Source of the DNA: Sulfitobacter maritimus
GTDB taxonomy: Bacteria > Pseudomonadota > Alphaproteobacteria > Rhodobacterales > Rhodobacteraceae
Reading direction: 5' to 3'
NCBI RefSeq assembly: GCF_013346665.1
Contig: NZ_JABVBB010000037.1
Location: 89,374 to 153,373 of the forward strand
Length of the DNA: 64,000 bases
A model generated the notes under the pieces. The model worked only from the letters and a program-made list of their open reading frames with translations. It did no database searches and was not told where the DNA came from. Every line of letters starts with the position of its first letter. The first letter of the stretch is position 1. This document shows, piece by piece, positions 28,109 to 36,818 of the stretch. The translations under genes and the position numbers were made by a program.

Positions 28109-28650
28109 TCGCTGCCCGGCTCATCTTCACGCGGGTCGCGGGGGTAGGCGGTGAGGATGACCAGCGCGTGGCTGTGGCTGTCGATCGACGTTTCCGGCGC
28201 ATCCACCGTATCGCGCAGGTTCGCCATAATGACATCGACCCCGGCGGCCAGCGTCTTGGTCTGGCGGCTGCGCAGGTCTTGGGCGAGTTCTGCGCTGCCT
28301 TCGTTACGGCGAGGCGTTGGGAGGCGCGCGGCCTTTGGCAAAGCGCCGATGCCCATCATCGAGGCGTCATTGTAATAGCCGAAGGCTTTGAGGTGATTGG
28401 CCCGCTCCAACGGGCAGTCTGGAATTACCGCTCCTGCTGCATTGACCGGCCCGTCGCGCAGCAGGTCCATCATCGCCTGAAACGGTGCCATTGCGTTGCA
28501 GATGCTTTCCGGAGCGTCAGGCCGAACAAACCGCAGCGCGGGCAACGGCGCATCAGGCAGGCGAGCGAGGGCTGCAGGCAGGCGGTGCAGGCGTTCCAAA
28601 GGGAAGGGGCCAAGGTGCAGGGGGCGGGTTTTCGATGAAAAGAGCTTCAT
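28039..28650 (-). pseudogene. N-terminal part of the reductive dehalogenase-like gene, frameshifted
   Basis: From the ATG at 28650 (MKLFSSKTRPLHLGPFPLERL) about 196 residues encode the N-terminal RdhA-like module (ERANHLKAFGYYNDASMMGIGALPKAARL, HALVILTAYPRDPREDEPGSDWIMDAQAERACLR). The frame then ends shortly after, while the main product continues in another frame. The module repeats a pattern seen in the catalytic part (LRDGPVN...LKAFGYY versus LQDGPVN...LKAASYF), fitting the internal duplication known for NpRdhA. From memory of full-length relatives, roughly 80-100 residues that should link the two frames are absent, so the break is a deletion plus frameshift. Confidence 0.75.
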
Positions 28651-28770
28651 GGCAAATCGATGCCACGGGTCACCGCGAAACACCAGTGCGGCTTGGGGCG
28701 GTTCGCGGTGCTCTCGCTTGACTTTGCGGGCTGCGCCCGACCATGCTGCGCAAAAATGAGGAGTGAGACT

Positions 28771-29790
28771 ATGACCCTGTTTACCCGCCGTCAGGCCATC
28801 GCAACCATGGGCGCCGCCACCGCTGTGGGCCTTGCGGCGCCCGCGCTTGCGCAGAACCGCAAGATCACCGTTGGCGCGCTGCGGTTCACCAGCCACGCGG
28901 GCAGCTTTGTCGCCTTTGAGCGGGACTATTTCAAAGACGCCGGGCTGGACGTGGAGCTACGCTTTTTTGAGGCCGCGCAACCGATGGCCGTAGCGATTGC
29001 CAGCGGTGATGTGGACTATGCCGTTGCGGCGATCTCTGGCGGTCTGGTGTCACTGGCGCAAAAGGGCGCGGTCAAAGTCATCGGCGGCGGGTTGCAAGAA
29101 GAGCCGGGCATTGATGGTCAAAAGTTCCTCGTGTCGGACGCGGCCTATCAGGCGGGCATTACTGAGCCGGGCATGTTGGACGGCAAAAGCTATGGCATGA
29201 CCCAGGCCGGGTCGTCCTTTCACTACATGGGCTCCAAAATGGCCGAGGCAGAGGGCATCTCGCTCAAGTTCAAGCCGCTGCAAAAGGTCGGCGCGGTGAT
29301 CGGCGCGTTAAAGTCGGGGCAGATTGATGCATGGTCCATCGTGCCGCATATCGCCAAGCCGCTGGCCGGGTCGGGTGCCGTGCATATCATCGGGGATGTG
29401 GCGACCTATCTGCCTGATTATCAGGTCACCACAATCTGCACCTCGGTCAGCAATGCCGAAGGGGAGCGCGAGATGACGGAGAACTTCCTCGCGGGCTATT
29501 CCAAAGGTGTGGCCGACTACAACGCGGCATTGATTGCCAAGGACGGCGGCGAAGACGGCGTGAATGAGATGGTCGATCTGATCCACAAACATGTCTACAC
29601 CGACCGCCCGCGCGAGAAAGCTGCACCCTCGATCATTAACGGCACAATGCGGTTGAACGAAGGGGCCAAATTGAACGTCGCCTCGGTGCGCGATCAGTTG
29701 GAGTGGTTCCAGTCTGAAGGGTTGGTCGATAGCGATATCAGCTTGGAAACGCTGGTCGACACCTCCTATGTCGAGACGATGGGCAGCTAA
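28771..29790 (+). CDS. ABC transporter substrate-binding protein (SsuA/NMT1-like)
   Basis: 339 residues. ATG 28771 follows gaggagtgag and gives a Tat-like or Sec signal (MTLFTRRQAIATMGAATAVGLAAPALAQ). The mature part has the SsuA/NMT1 pattern VAFERDYFKDAGLDVELRFFEAAQPMAVAIASGDVDYAVAAISGG. It is divergent from the dehalogenase-like gene with 120 bp between starts. The matching ATPase and permease genes lie 1.5 kb downstream beyond a terminator and an antiporter gene. Ligands of this class include sulfonates, nitrate-like anions and thiamine precursors; this one is undetermined. Confidence 0.88.
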   Translation: MTLFTRRQAIATMGAATAVGLAAPALAQNRKITVGALRFTSHAGSFVAFERDYFKDAGLDVELRFFEAAQPMAVAIASGDVDYAVAAISGGLVSLAQKGAVKVIGGGLQEEPGIDGQKFLVSDAAYQAGITEPGMLDGKSYGMTQAGSSFHYMGSKMAEAEGISLKFKPLQKVGAVIGALKSGQIDAWSIVPHIAKPLAGSGAVHIIGDVATYLPDYQVTTICTSVSNAEGEREMTENFLAGYSKGVADYNAALIAKDGGEDGVNEMVDLIHKHVYTDRPREKAAPSIINGTMRLNEGAKLNVASVRDQLEWFQSEGLVDSDISLETLVDTSYVETMGS

Positions 29791-29812
29791 GCAGCCAGCC
29801 GTTTAACCAAAG

Positions 29813-29842
29813 GGCGCATCGCGAAAGCGGTGCGCCTTTTTT
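29813..29842 (+). terminator. Intrinsic terminator after the ABC binding-protein gene
   Basis: A 10-bp stem ggcgcatcgc/gcggtgcgcc (one G-U pair) closed by a GAAA tetraloop and followed by six T residues, 23 bp after the stop codon. A textbook Rho-independent terminator; it should separate or down-tune the downstream antiporter and ABC genes. Confidence 0.9.
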
Positions 29843-29972
29843 GTTGCACGGGAGGAAAAGTCACGCTTTGACGGCGCTTATTGCGATTTATGGCAACCCG
29901 AAGGGGATGCGCGGCGTTGTCTTGTGACTGGCAAATTTGCATGGGCGCTGCATCCATGAATGGACACCCTCT

Positions 29973-31235
29973 ATGAGCGATGGCACCTTTTTCGGGTTCG
30001 ACAGCTACCATATCGCGCTTGGGGCGGTTGGCGCGAGTGTGATCCTCGCCAATTGGTTGCCGCGTTTCATCACCCGCCGCGAGCCTGCGTCCTCTGGCCT
30101 GTTGATCCTCTTCGGCATGGGCGTCTTTGCCTTTCTGCCCGGAATGCCGCAAGTGCCCGACCCGCGAACCCATCCGCATATCTGGGAGGTCGTTGCCGAG
30201 CTTTGCGTCATTGTTGCATTATTCGCCACCGGATTGCGGATCGACAGCCTGTCGAGCTTCAGCCGTTGGGGGCCTACGATCCGGCTGTTGGCGCTGACCA
30301 TGCCGATCACCATTCTGGCAGTCGCGCTTTTGGGCTATGGTCTGGCCGGGATGACCATCGGCGGGGCGATCCTCCTGGGGGCGGTCATGGCGCCGACCGA
30401 TCCGGTCTTGGCGGGCGATGTGCAGGTCGGACCACCCCAGGAAGGGGGCGAGCATCCGGTGCGCTTTGCGCTGACGACCGAGGCTGCGCTGAACGATGGG
30501 TTGGCGTTTCCTTTCGTGTACCTTGGCTTGCTGGTCGCGGCAGAAGGTCTGGCGCCGGGGGCGTGGGGCTTTGAATGGTTGGCGAGAGATGTGTTTTGGC
30601 GGATAGCGGTTGGCGCGGCGATGGGCGCTGCCGGGGGCTGGGCCTTGGGGCAGGTTCTCTTCAACGTCCCGCGCAACGCTGCCTTGGCCGAAACCTCTTC
30701 AGGCGTTGTCGCTCTGGCCGGGGTGCTCTTGTGCTATGGTACCACGGAACTGGTCGAAGGTTATGGTTTTATCGCTGTTGCCGTGGCGGGGCTGGTGATC
30801 CGCCGGATCGAGGGCGACCATGCATTCCACCGCCGCTTGCATGATTTTGTCTCTGCCGTGGAACATGCGCTGACTGCTTTGCTGCTGATCGCTTTGGGAG
30901 CAGTGTTGCCGATGCTACTGACGTCCCTCACCTGGACGGGCGCTGTGATCGTTGTGGTGCTACTGCTCGTCGTGCGCCCGCTTGGCGGCTGGCTATCCTT
31001 GGCTCGCACCCCGCTCACGGCACGCGACCGCTGGGTGGTGGCGCTGTTCGGTATTCGCGGCATCGGGTCGATCTACTATCTCGCCTATGCTGCTGCGAAG
31101 GTGGAATTTTGGGATGAGGAAAAGATTTGGGCCATCGTTGGATTTGCCATTCTTCTATCGGCGTTAATCCATGGGTTTACCGCAGGCATTGCGGTTGAAG
31201 GGCTCAGAACGCCCAAGGAGGGAGAGCGCAGCTAA
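29973..31235 (+). CDS. Cation:proton antiporter, CPA1/NhaP type
   Basis: 420 residues with about 12 membrane helices. Ion-binding motifs expected for CPA1 exchangers are seen: GAVMAPTDPVLAGDVQVG and LTTEAALNDGLAFPFVY (the ND pair), then SAVEHALTALLLIALGAV and VALFGIRGIGSIYYLAYA. It would exchange Na+ or K+ for H+ at the inner membrane. The ATG at 29973 is chosen over a TTG 36 bp earlier. It interrupts an ABC importer gene set, with no obvious functional link. Confidence 0.9.
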   Translation: MSDGTFFGFDSYHIALGAVGASVILANWLPRFITRREPASSGLLILFGMGVFAFLPGMPQVPDPRTHPHIWEVVAELCVIVALFATGLRIDSLSSFSRWGPTIRLLALTMPITILAVALLGYGLAGMTIGGAILLGAVMAPTDPVLAGDVQVGPPQEGGEHPVRFALTTEAALNDGLAFPFVYLGLLVAAEGLAPGAWGFEWLARDVFWRIAVGAAMGAAGGWALGQVLFNVPRNAALAETSSGVVALAGVLLCYGTTELVEGYGFIAVAVAGLVIRRIEGDHAFHRRLHDFVSAVEHALTALLLIALGAVLPMLLTSLTWTGAVIVVVLLLVVRPLGGWLSLARTPLTARDRWVVALFGIRGIGSIYYLAYAAAKVEFWDEEKIWAIVGFAILLSALIHGFTAGIAVEGLRTPKEGERS

Positions 31236-31292
31236 CTGCAATCTTTACGGTTGCGCATTGCACCCGCGTGCCTTTTGCCGGAAAAGAGCGCC

Positions 31293-32060
31293 ATGGATCT
31301 CAAGCTCTCCTCTGTCAGCCATTATTACGGTGAAACGCAAGTGTTGCGGGACATCACGCTCGATATACCTTCGGGTCAGATCGTCTGCATAGTCGGCCCT
31401 TCAGGGTGTGGAAAATCCACGCTGTTGCGGATGCTCGGCGGGTTGGAGCGACCAACGACGGGGCGGGTGTTGCAACTGGGCGACGCGCCCGAAAACTGCT
31501 TAAATCCGCTGACCTATATCTTTCAAGATTTCGCGCTGCTGCCTTGGCGTACCGTGCGCGGCAATGTGGGTTTGGTGCTCGAAGATCATGGTTTAAGCAA
31601 GGCCGAGCGCGCGGCGATCATTGATGACGTGCTGGCCCGGACCAAGCTGACCGATTTTGCCGATGCGCTGCCAAAGCAACTGTCGGGCGGGATGAAGCAG
31701 CGCGTGGCGATTGCCCGCGCGCTGGCGGTGAACCCGGCGGTGATGTTGATGGACGAGCCGCTCAGCGCGCTGGACAGCCAGACCCGCGAATTGTTGATGG
31801 ACGACCTCGTGGCGCTTTGGACGCGGCAACCTTTCACGGCGGTCTATGTGACCCACAACCTCGCTGAGGCGGTACGTCTGGGACATAAGATCGTGGTGCT
31901 GTCGCGCCGCCCGGGAGAGCTGCGTGAAGTGGTGAGTTTGGACATGCCTCTGGCGGAGCGCCGTCACGGTGATCCGGTGTTAGAAGCCCAACAGCAGCAC
32001 CTCTGGAGCCTGATGCGCGACGAGGCTGCAGCGGCGGATGCGGAGTTGATTAATGGCTGA
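31293..32060 (+). CDS. ABC transporter ATP-binding protein (SsuB/TauB-like)
   Basis: 255 residues. Walker A GPSGCGKSTLLRMLGG, Q-loop FQDFALLPWRTV, signature LSGGMKQRVAIARAL, Walker B VMLMDEPLSALD and switch His in VYVTHNLAEAV. These are typical of nitrate/sulfonate/taurine importer ATPases. The start at 31293 (MDLKLSSVSHYYG) is chosen over a longer form lacking family similarity. Its end overlaps the permease start by 8 bp. Confidence 0.95.
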   Translation: MDLKLSSVSHYYGETQVLRDITLDIPSGQIVCIVGPSGCGKSTLLRMLGGLERPTTGRVLQLGDAPENCLNPLTYIFQDFALLPWRTVRGNVGLVLEDHGLSKAERAAIIDDVLARTKLTDFADALPKQLSGGMKQRVAIARALAVNPAVMLMDEPLSALDSQTRELLMDDLVALWTRQPFTAVYVTHNLAEAVRLGHKIVVLSRRPGELREVVSLDMPLAERRHGDPVLEAQQQHLWSLMRDEAAAADAELING

Positions 32061-32859
32061 CCTTACCGAAAGCACAGCACGCGAAGTGACTTTTCGCGGG
32101 GGCGGGTTTCAGCCCGGTCATCGTCGGGGAGTAGGGCTGGCCGTTTTCGTGGTGCTGATCCTGCTGGCCGAATGGGGCACGCGGAGCGGGTTTATCTCGC
32201 CGCTGACTTTGCCAAGGCCCAGTGATGTGCTGCTGACCTTTCAAGAGCTTTATCAGTCACGGATGCTGTTTAAACATCTTGTCCCATCGGTGACCCGTCT
32301 CGCGATTGGTGCTTTGATCGGCGCGTCGCTTGGCGTGGGCATCGGCGTCTTAATCGGGCTTTTTTCGCTGGTGCGCGCGGGGCTGGTGCCTCTGGTCGCG
32401 GCGATTTTCCCGATCCCCAAGATCGCGCTTTTGCCGCTCTTTGTCATTTGGTTCGGGATTGATGAGGCCAGCAAATACGCCCTGATCGCCTTTGGCACCT
32501 TCACGCCGACCGTTGTCGCCACCTATGCCGCGGTGGATAATGTGGACCGGGTGTTGATCCGCATGGGACAGAGTTTTGGCCTTGGCTGGTGGTCCATCGT
32601 GTCTAAGATTGTCGTGCCGGGGGCCATGCCGGGGATCCTGTCAGGCCTGCGCATTTCGCTGACGATTGCGATTATCTTGCTCGTCGCAGCCGAGATGCTG
32701 GGCGCGGAATATGGCATCGGTGCATATATCTTGCAGGCCGGCAGCCTTTACGATCTGGAGCGTTTGTTTGCGGGGGTTGTGATCCTGTCGCTGCTGGGCG
32801 TGGCCGTGTCGGCAGCCGTGGCGGCGGTGGAGCGGCGGGTGTTGAACTGGCGCGTTTGA
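32053..32859 (+). CDS. ABC transporter permease (SsuC/TauC-like)
   Basis: 268 residues, six predicted helices. The inner-membrane EAA loop that contacts the ATPase is seen as RMGQSFGLGWWSIVSKIVVPGAMPGILSGLRISLTIA. LVAAIFPIPKIALLPLFVIWFGIDEASKYALIAFGTFTPTVVATYAAV is characteristic of the SsuC/TauC branch. It overlaps the ATPase gene, so both are translated together. A strong hairpin follows at 32934-32961. Confidence 0.94.
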   Translation: MADLTESTAREVTFRGGGFQPGHRRGVGLAVFVVLILLAEWGTRSGFISPLTLPRPSDVLLTFQELYQSRMLFKHLVPSVTRLAIGALIGASLGVGIGVLIGLFSLVRAGLVPLVAAIFPIPKIALLPLFVIWFGIDEASKYALIAFGTFTPTVVATYAAVDNVDRVLIRMGQSFGLGWWSIVSKIVVPGAMPGILSGLRISLTIAIILLVAAEMLGAEYGIGAYILQAGSLYDLERLFAGVVILSLLGVAVSAAVAAVERRVLNWRV

Positions 32860-32933
32860 TGGCAAATTATGCGCCCGGTGCGGGGCAGCGAGAGTGGCCG
32901 TGCGCCGGATGCGTCTGCACAGGCTGAAATGCA

Positions 32934-32961
32934 AACACCGGCACAGCAGAGTGCCGGTGTT
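32934..32961 (+). terminator. Bidirectional hairpin between ABC permease and copper chaperone genes
   Basis: An 11-bp perfect stem aacaccggcac/gtgccggtgtt with a 6-nt loop, located between convergent genes (permease ends 32859, PCuAC gene ends 32979). T-rich sequence follows on both strands but without a long T run. Probably a shared 3' end. Confidence 0.65.
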
Positions 32962-32978
32962 CATTGGTTGGGTGACAA

Positions 32979-33470
32979 TTAGTCTTTCATGTCGTGGTGG
33001 GAGTGATCCATTTCGTCCCCATGCGCGGCGCGGCGGCTTTCGACGTTGAATGTAACATCAAGCGTGCCTGCTTTTTCAAAGGTCAGGGTCGCGGGGATCT
33101 TTTCGCCAATCTCAAACGGATCGCCGTTCAGCCCCATGAACATCACATGCAGACCGCCCGGCTTAAGCATCACCGTTTCGCCAGCGGGCAGGTCAATCCC
33201 CTCGACCGGCTGCATGCGGGCCACCCCCATGTCATCGGTCGTGCTTTCGTGAAGCGTCACGTCGTCGAAACCGTCGGCGCTTACACTCAGCAAGCGGTCT
33301 GCTGTCTCGGCAGTGTTGGTGATGCTTAGGTAACCACCGCCGACCTGTGCCGATTTAGGGGTTTCAAAGGCCATCGGGTGGGTCACGACAATATCGCCCA
33401 GCTTATAATCATGCGCGGCGGCGGGCAGGGCGAAGCAAGCGACGAGAGCCGCAGTGAAGAGGTTTTTCAT
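32979..33470 (-). CDS. PCuAC-type periplasmic copper chaperone
   Basis: 163 residues with a signal peptide (MKNLFTAALVACFALPAAAHD). The copper site motif is visible: conserved H/M in ARMQPVEG and GGLHVMFMGL, after LHESTTDDMGVARM, plus a His-rich C-terminal tail (HGDEMDHSHHDMKD) that may add metal binding. PCuAC proteins deliver Cu(I) to cytochrome oxidase CuA or CuB sites. The ATG at 33470 is taken from the signal peptide; the longer upstream extension is rejected. It is followed upstream by a second small exported protein gene. Confidence 0.92.
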   Translation of the reverse strand: MKNLFTAALVACFALPAAAHDYKLGDIVVTHPMAFETPKSAQVGGGYLSITNTAETADRLLSVSADGFDDVTLHESTTDDMGVARMQPVEGIDLPAGETVMLKPGGLHVMFMGLNGDPFEIGEKIPATLTFEKAGTLDVTFNVESRRAAHGDEMDHSHHDMKD

Positions 33471-33514
33471 TTGTTTATCCGTGGTTTGATTGAACTGTTT
33501 GAGTGAGGTTTCAA

Positions 33515-33883
33515 TCAACCCACAGGCGGCCCACGAGCGGGTGGGGGGCCTGCTGATCTGCTGGTCCTTTGCACGGTGTGGTGCAGGCGCGGCTCGGTTT
33601 TGAGGGTGCACTGCGGGGCAATTAACATTTGCACGGGGGACGGAAGGATAAAGCCAGCCACAAGTCGGCAGGCTTCACATACCGGCGTGCCCAGTTCGTG
33701 GTCCAATGCCGATCCGGTGCAAAGATCGCTTAGATCACCGCCCGCCTGAACAAAGGCGATAAAGGCCGGGTCTTGCAGCCGTTCAGCCTGCCCGCGATGG
33801 GCAAAGGGAATGCTGGCCAGCGCAAGCGCGAGCAGGGCGGTCACCATGACCCGACGAAGATGAACGCGCGTTACAGACTGCAT
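33515..33883 (-). CDS. Small exported Cys-containing protein (DUF2946-like)
   Basis: 122 residues, N-terminal hydrophobic stretch (VMVTALLALALASIPFAHRGQA) suggesting export, then cysteines in LSDLCTGSALDHELGTPVCEACRLVAG and a Pro/Arg-rich end (ARGPPVG). Length, CxxC and RxPP ending resemble DUF2946 proteins often found with copper genes. It lies 45 bp upstream of the PCuAC gene in the same direction, suggesting joint expression and a periplasmic metal-related role, which is inference. Confidence 0.6.
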   Translation of the reverse strand: MQSVTRVHLRRVMVTALLALALASIPFAHRGQAERLQDPAFIAFVQAGGDLSDLCTGSALDHELGTPVCEACRLVAGFILPSPVQMLIAPQCTLKTEPRLHHTVQRTSRSAGPPPARGPPVG

Positions 33884-34010
33884 AGCCCCTGTTAGCCCGC
33901 ACTCATGCCGATGACCAGCAACCGGCGCAGTGCTGCGACCCTATGTCGTCCTGCCCTTCCCACGATAGGTTGTCCAAAAATTTTAATTGACAAGAAATTG
34001 GTATGCTGGT

Positions 34011-34026
34011 CTGGTCAACGTACCAG
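34011..34026 (+). promoter_or_regulatory. Candidate GntR operator
   Basis: Inverted repeat CTGGT-caacgt-ACCAG, ending 16 bp before the GntR start codon. GGT/ACC half-sites are usual for FadR-subfamily GntR proteins. A TTGACA hexamer lies 24 bp upstream (33987-33992), so the repeat would overlap the promoter -10 region and allow autorepression of the whole threonate operon. Confidence 0.5.
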
Positions 34027-34042
34027 TGTGCGGGGGGGATGC

Positions 34043-34795
34043 ATGGGAGACGTGACATTGCTGGATATGGGCAACTCCTCCTTAGACAAGGTGGCGCATC
34101 GGTCTGTTAAGGATGAGGTGGCCGAGCGGATTGCGACCCTGATCGCGTCTGGCGTGCTGAGCGTTGGGGATGCGCTGCCCAGTGAACGCGACTTGGCGGC
34201 GACGATGGGCGTCAGTCGTGAGACGGTTCGGGGCGCGTTGCTGATCCTGTCGACCAAAGGGATAGTCTCTATCGTACAGGGCGCGCGGACAAAAGTAGTC
34301 TCCGACGATGTGGGGGATCTGGGTCTCTCTGCGCTGTCAAATGGCCGTGTCACGGATTATTCGCTCAAGGATGTCCATGAGGGACGGCTGATGGTCGAGG
34401 CGCGTTTGTCAGAACTCGCCGCCGCCCGCATCGATGGCAAAGCGCTGGACACACTGTCTGACTTGATCGAGATGCAGGAGAAAGCAACGGATGACCCGGT
34501 GAACTTCTTGATCGCGGACCGCGCGTTTCACATTGCGATTTACCAGTCCTGCGGCAATGCGCTTTTGTCCGATCTGGCAGCGACCCTTTATTCCTATCAG
34601 TTGAATGACCGTCGCCGCGCCATCGGCAAACCGGGCGCCATAGCGCAGAGCATCGCAGACCACCGCCTGATCCTCGCCGCGCTTGTGGCGCGCGATGCGC
34701 AAGCGCTGGCCACGGCCCTAGGCGTCCATGAGCGCCGTATTTACGACAGCACCCGAGAGTTGCTGGCAAACCCTACAAAAGAGGCGAATATATGA
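34043..34795 (+). CDS. GntR family (FadR subfamily) regulator of the threonate operon
   Basis: 250 residues from ATG 34043 after a gggggggat site. Winged helix about 20-85 (SVKDEVAERIATLIASGVLSVGDALPSERDLAATMGVSRETVRGALLILSTKGIVSIVQG), then an all-helical FCD effector domain (VHEGRLMVEARLSELAAARI; ADRAFHIAIYQSCGNALLSDLAATLY; IADHRLILAALVARDA) with the Asp/His residues that bind metal in FCD proteins. Its ATGA-type overlap with denD makes it first gene of the operon it presumably controls. A palindrome lies just upstream. Confidence 0.93.
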   Translation: MGDVTLLDMGNSSLDKVAHRSVKDEVAERIATLIASGVLSVGDALPSERDLAATMGVSRETVRGALLILSTKGIVSIVQGARTKVVSDDVGDLGLSALSNGRVTDYSLKDVHEGRLMVEARLSELAAARIDGKALDTLSDLIEMQEKATDDPVNFLIADRAFHIAIYQSCGNALLSDLAATLYSYQLNDRRRAIGKPGAIAQSIADHRLILAALVARDAQALATALGVHERRIYDSTRELLANPTKEANI

Positions 34796-35778
34796 GAGTT
34801 GCCATCCTTGGCGCGGCCGGCATGATTGGGCGCAAACTGACCGACCGTATTGCGGCGACAAGCGAAATCGGCGGGCAGGCGGTTGATGCGTTGACATTGA
34901 TCGATGTGATCGCCCCGGAAACAGTCGCGGGTTTTGCAGGCGCACAGGACGCTTTTGCCGCCGATCTATCTGCGCCAGACGTCGCGGCACGCGTGATTGC
35001 GGACCGCCCTGACGTGATCGTGCATCTTGCAGCCATCGTTTCGGGTGAAGCCGAGGCGGATATGGAAAAGGGTTACCGCGTTAATCTTGACGGAACACGG
35101 GCGCTGTTGGAGGCGATTGCTAGCGTCGAAGGCTACTGCCCCCGCGTGATCTTTGCTTCATCGCTGGCCGTGTTCGGCGCACCGTTCCCCGATCAGATCC
35201 CCGATGACTATCACCTGACGCCGCTCACCAGCTATGGCACGCAAAAGGCGATGGGGGAGTTGTTGTTGAACGACTATTCGCGGCGTGGCCTGGTCGACGG
35301 TGTGGGCATCCGCTTTCCCACCATCTGCATTCGGCCCGGCAAGCCGAACAAGGCGGCCTCCAGCTTCTTCTCAGGCATTCTGCGTGAGCCACTGAACGGC
35401 CAAGAGGCGATCTTGCCTGTCGGTGACGATGTGCGCCATTGGTTTGCAAGCCCGCGGGCGGCCGTGGGTTATATCGAACATGCCGCCACGATGGACACCG
35501 CATCAATGGGCGCGCAGCGCTGCTTGACCATGCCGGGCGTCAGCGCCACCGTGGGCGAACAGATCGAAGCGTTGGGGGCCGTTGCTGGTGACAGCGCTGT
35601 GGCCTTGATCCGCCGTGCGCCTGATCCTGCTGTGGCTAATATCGTCGCAGGTTGGCCGCGCGATTTTGATACGGCACGCGCCTTGTCATTGGGCTTTCGG
35701 GCCGAGCAAACATTCGGAGAGATCATTGCGGTCTATCTGGAGGACGAAATGGGCCAGAAGGCTCAGATCAGTGCCTGA
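34792..35778 (+). CDS. denD: D-erythronate dehydrogenase
   Basis: 328-residue extended SDR enzyme. NAD-binding GAAGMIGRKL at the N-terminus, VIVHLAAIVSGEAEADMEKGYRVNLDGT, Ser in VIFASSLAVFG and the catalytic Tyr/Lys in SYGTQKAMGELL. DenD oxidises D-erythronate at C2 to 2-dehydro-D-erythronate. Assignment rests on sequence resemblance plus the adjacent ltnD-otnK-otnC-otnI genes, which handle its product. Overlaps the GntR gene. Confidence 0.9.
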   Translation: MRVAILGAAGMIGRKLTDRIAATSEIGGQAVDALTLIDVIAPETVAGFAGAQDAFAADLSAPDVAARVIADRPDVIVHLAAIVSGEAEADMEKGYRVNLDGTRALLEAIASVEGYCPRVIFASSLAVFGAPFPDQIPDDYHLTPLTSYGTQKAMGELLLNDYSRRGLVDGVGIRFPTICIRPGKPNKAASSFFSGILREPLNGQEAILPVGDDVRHWFASPRAAVGYIEHAATMDTASMGAQRCLTMPGVSATVGEQIEALGAVAGDSAVALIRRAPDPAVANIVAGWPRDFDTARALSLGFRAEQTFGEIIAVYLEDEMGQKAQISA

Positions 35779-35811
35779 ACGGGCACATTTATCACCTTGG
35801 GAGGAACTTAC

Positions 35812-36783
35812 ATGAAACATACAATCTTTGCCTTTGCGAGCACGATCGCCGCTCTGGCCGCAACCACAGCCTATGCCGAACGCAATATCGTCGTCGGCCA
35901 TTCCCTGTCCGAAGGCTCGCATTACGGCATCGGCGCGCAGGCGTTCATTGACACGTTGACCGAGCTTTCGGGCGGTGAATTCACCGGCTCTCAGGCGCCC
36001 GCAGGCCAATTAGGCGGCGAGCGGGACATGATCGAAGGGCTGCAGATCGGCTCGATGGATGTGGTAATCACATCGACCGGCCCCTTGGGCAACTTCGTGC
36101 CAGAGGTCTATGCCCTCGACCTGCCTTTCCTGTTCCGGGACTATGACCATGCCCGCAACGTGCTGGACGGCGAGATCGGTCAGGAACTGCTGGAGAAGAT
36201 CGGCGAGAACCAGTTGGTCGGTCTGGCATGGTCCGAAAACGGTTTCCGCCATGTGACCAACTCGCAGCGCCCCGTGCGTGCGCCGGATGATCTGGATGGG
36301 CTGAAACTGCGCACGATGGAAAACAAGGTCCATATGGAAGCGTTCTCGCTGATGGGTGCCGCGCCGACGCCAATGGCGTTCCCTGAGTTGTTCACAGCCT
36401 TGCAGCAGGGTGTTGTTGATGGTCAAGAAAACCCGGTCACCGTGATCACCGCCTCCAAGTTCTGGGAAGTGCAGGACCACGTCTCGCTGACCGGTCACGT
36501 CTATTCGCCCGCGGTTGTGCTGGGCTCGCCCATTCTGCTCGACGGCCTGACAGATGAAGAGCGCGGCTGGTTCATGGAAGCGGCCAAAGCCTCCGCTGCG
36601 GCGACCCGCGCAGAGGTGAACCGTCTCGAAGAATCCGGTGTGGCGCTTCTGATTGAAAACGGCATGGAAGTCATCACCGACGTCGACAAGGCACCTTTCG
36701 CCGATTTGGCGCAGGCCTCCTACACGATCTACACCGATCAGTACGGTCCTGAACTGGTCGAGCGCATTCAAGCGGTCGAGTAA
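35812..36783 (+). CDS. TRAP transporter substrate-binding protein (tetronate operon)
   Basis: 323 residues from ATG 35812, preceded by gggagga. Signal peptide MKHTIFAFASTIAALAATTAYA. DctP signatures are VVGHSLSEGSHYGIGAQAFID, GERDMIEGLQIGSMDVVITSTGPLG and LDGLKLRTMENKVHMEAFSLMGAAPTPMAFPELFTALQQGVVDGQENP. Its place between denD and the remaining pathway genes indicates L-threonate and/or D-erythronate as ligand. A stable hairpin separates it from the permease genes. Confidence 0.92.
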   Translation: MKHTIFAFASTIAALAATTAYAERNIVVGHSLSEGSHYGIGAQAFIDTLTELSGGEFTGSQAPAGQLGGERDMIEGLQIGSMDVVITSTGPLGNFVPEVYALDLPFLFRDYDHARNVLDGEIGQELLEKIGENQLVGLAWSENGFRHVTNSQRPVRAPDDLDGLKLRTMENKVHMEAFSLMGAAPTPMAFPELFTALQQGVVDGQENPVTVITASKFWEVQDHVSLTGHVYSPAVVLGSPILLDGLTDEERGWFMEAAKASAAATRAEVNRLEESGVALLIENGMEVITDVDKAPFADLAQASYTIYTDQYGPELVERIQAVE

Positions 36784-36796
36784 GGCTTAAAGTGGT

Positions 36797-36818
36797 AGGC
36801 GCGGATATCCCCGCGCCT
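36797..36818 (+). promoter_or_regulatory. Intercistronic hairpin after the TRAP receptor gene
   Basis: Perfect 8-bp stem aggcgcgg (36797-36804) / ccgcgcct (36811-36818) with a 6-nt loop and no T run, in the 70-bp gap between receptor and small permease genes. Such stem-loops commonly stabilise the upstream message or cause partial termination, so that binding protein is made in excess over permease. Confidence 0.6.

Noticed and set aside
26708..28147. Plus-strand open frames across the dehalogenase-like locus
   Set aside because: They lie antisense to frames carrying unmistakable Fe-S and flavin motifs and show no motifs themselves.
33987..34015. TTGACA as a sigma-70 promoter for the GntR gene
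   Set aside because: The -35 hexamer is perfect but no acceptable -10 hexamer follows at 16-18 bp; mentioned only as support for the operator candidate.
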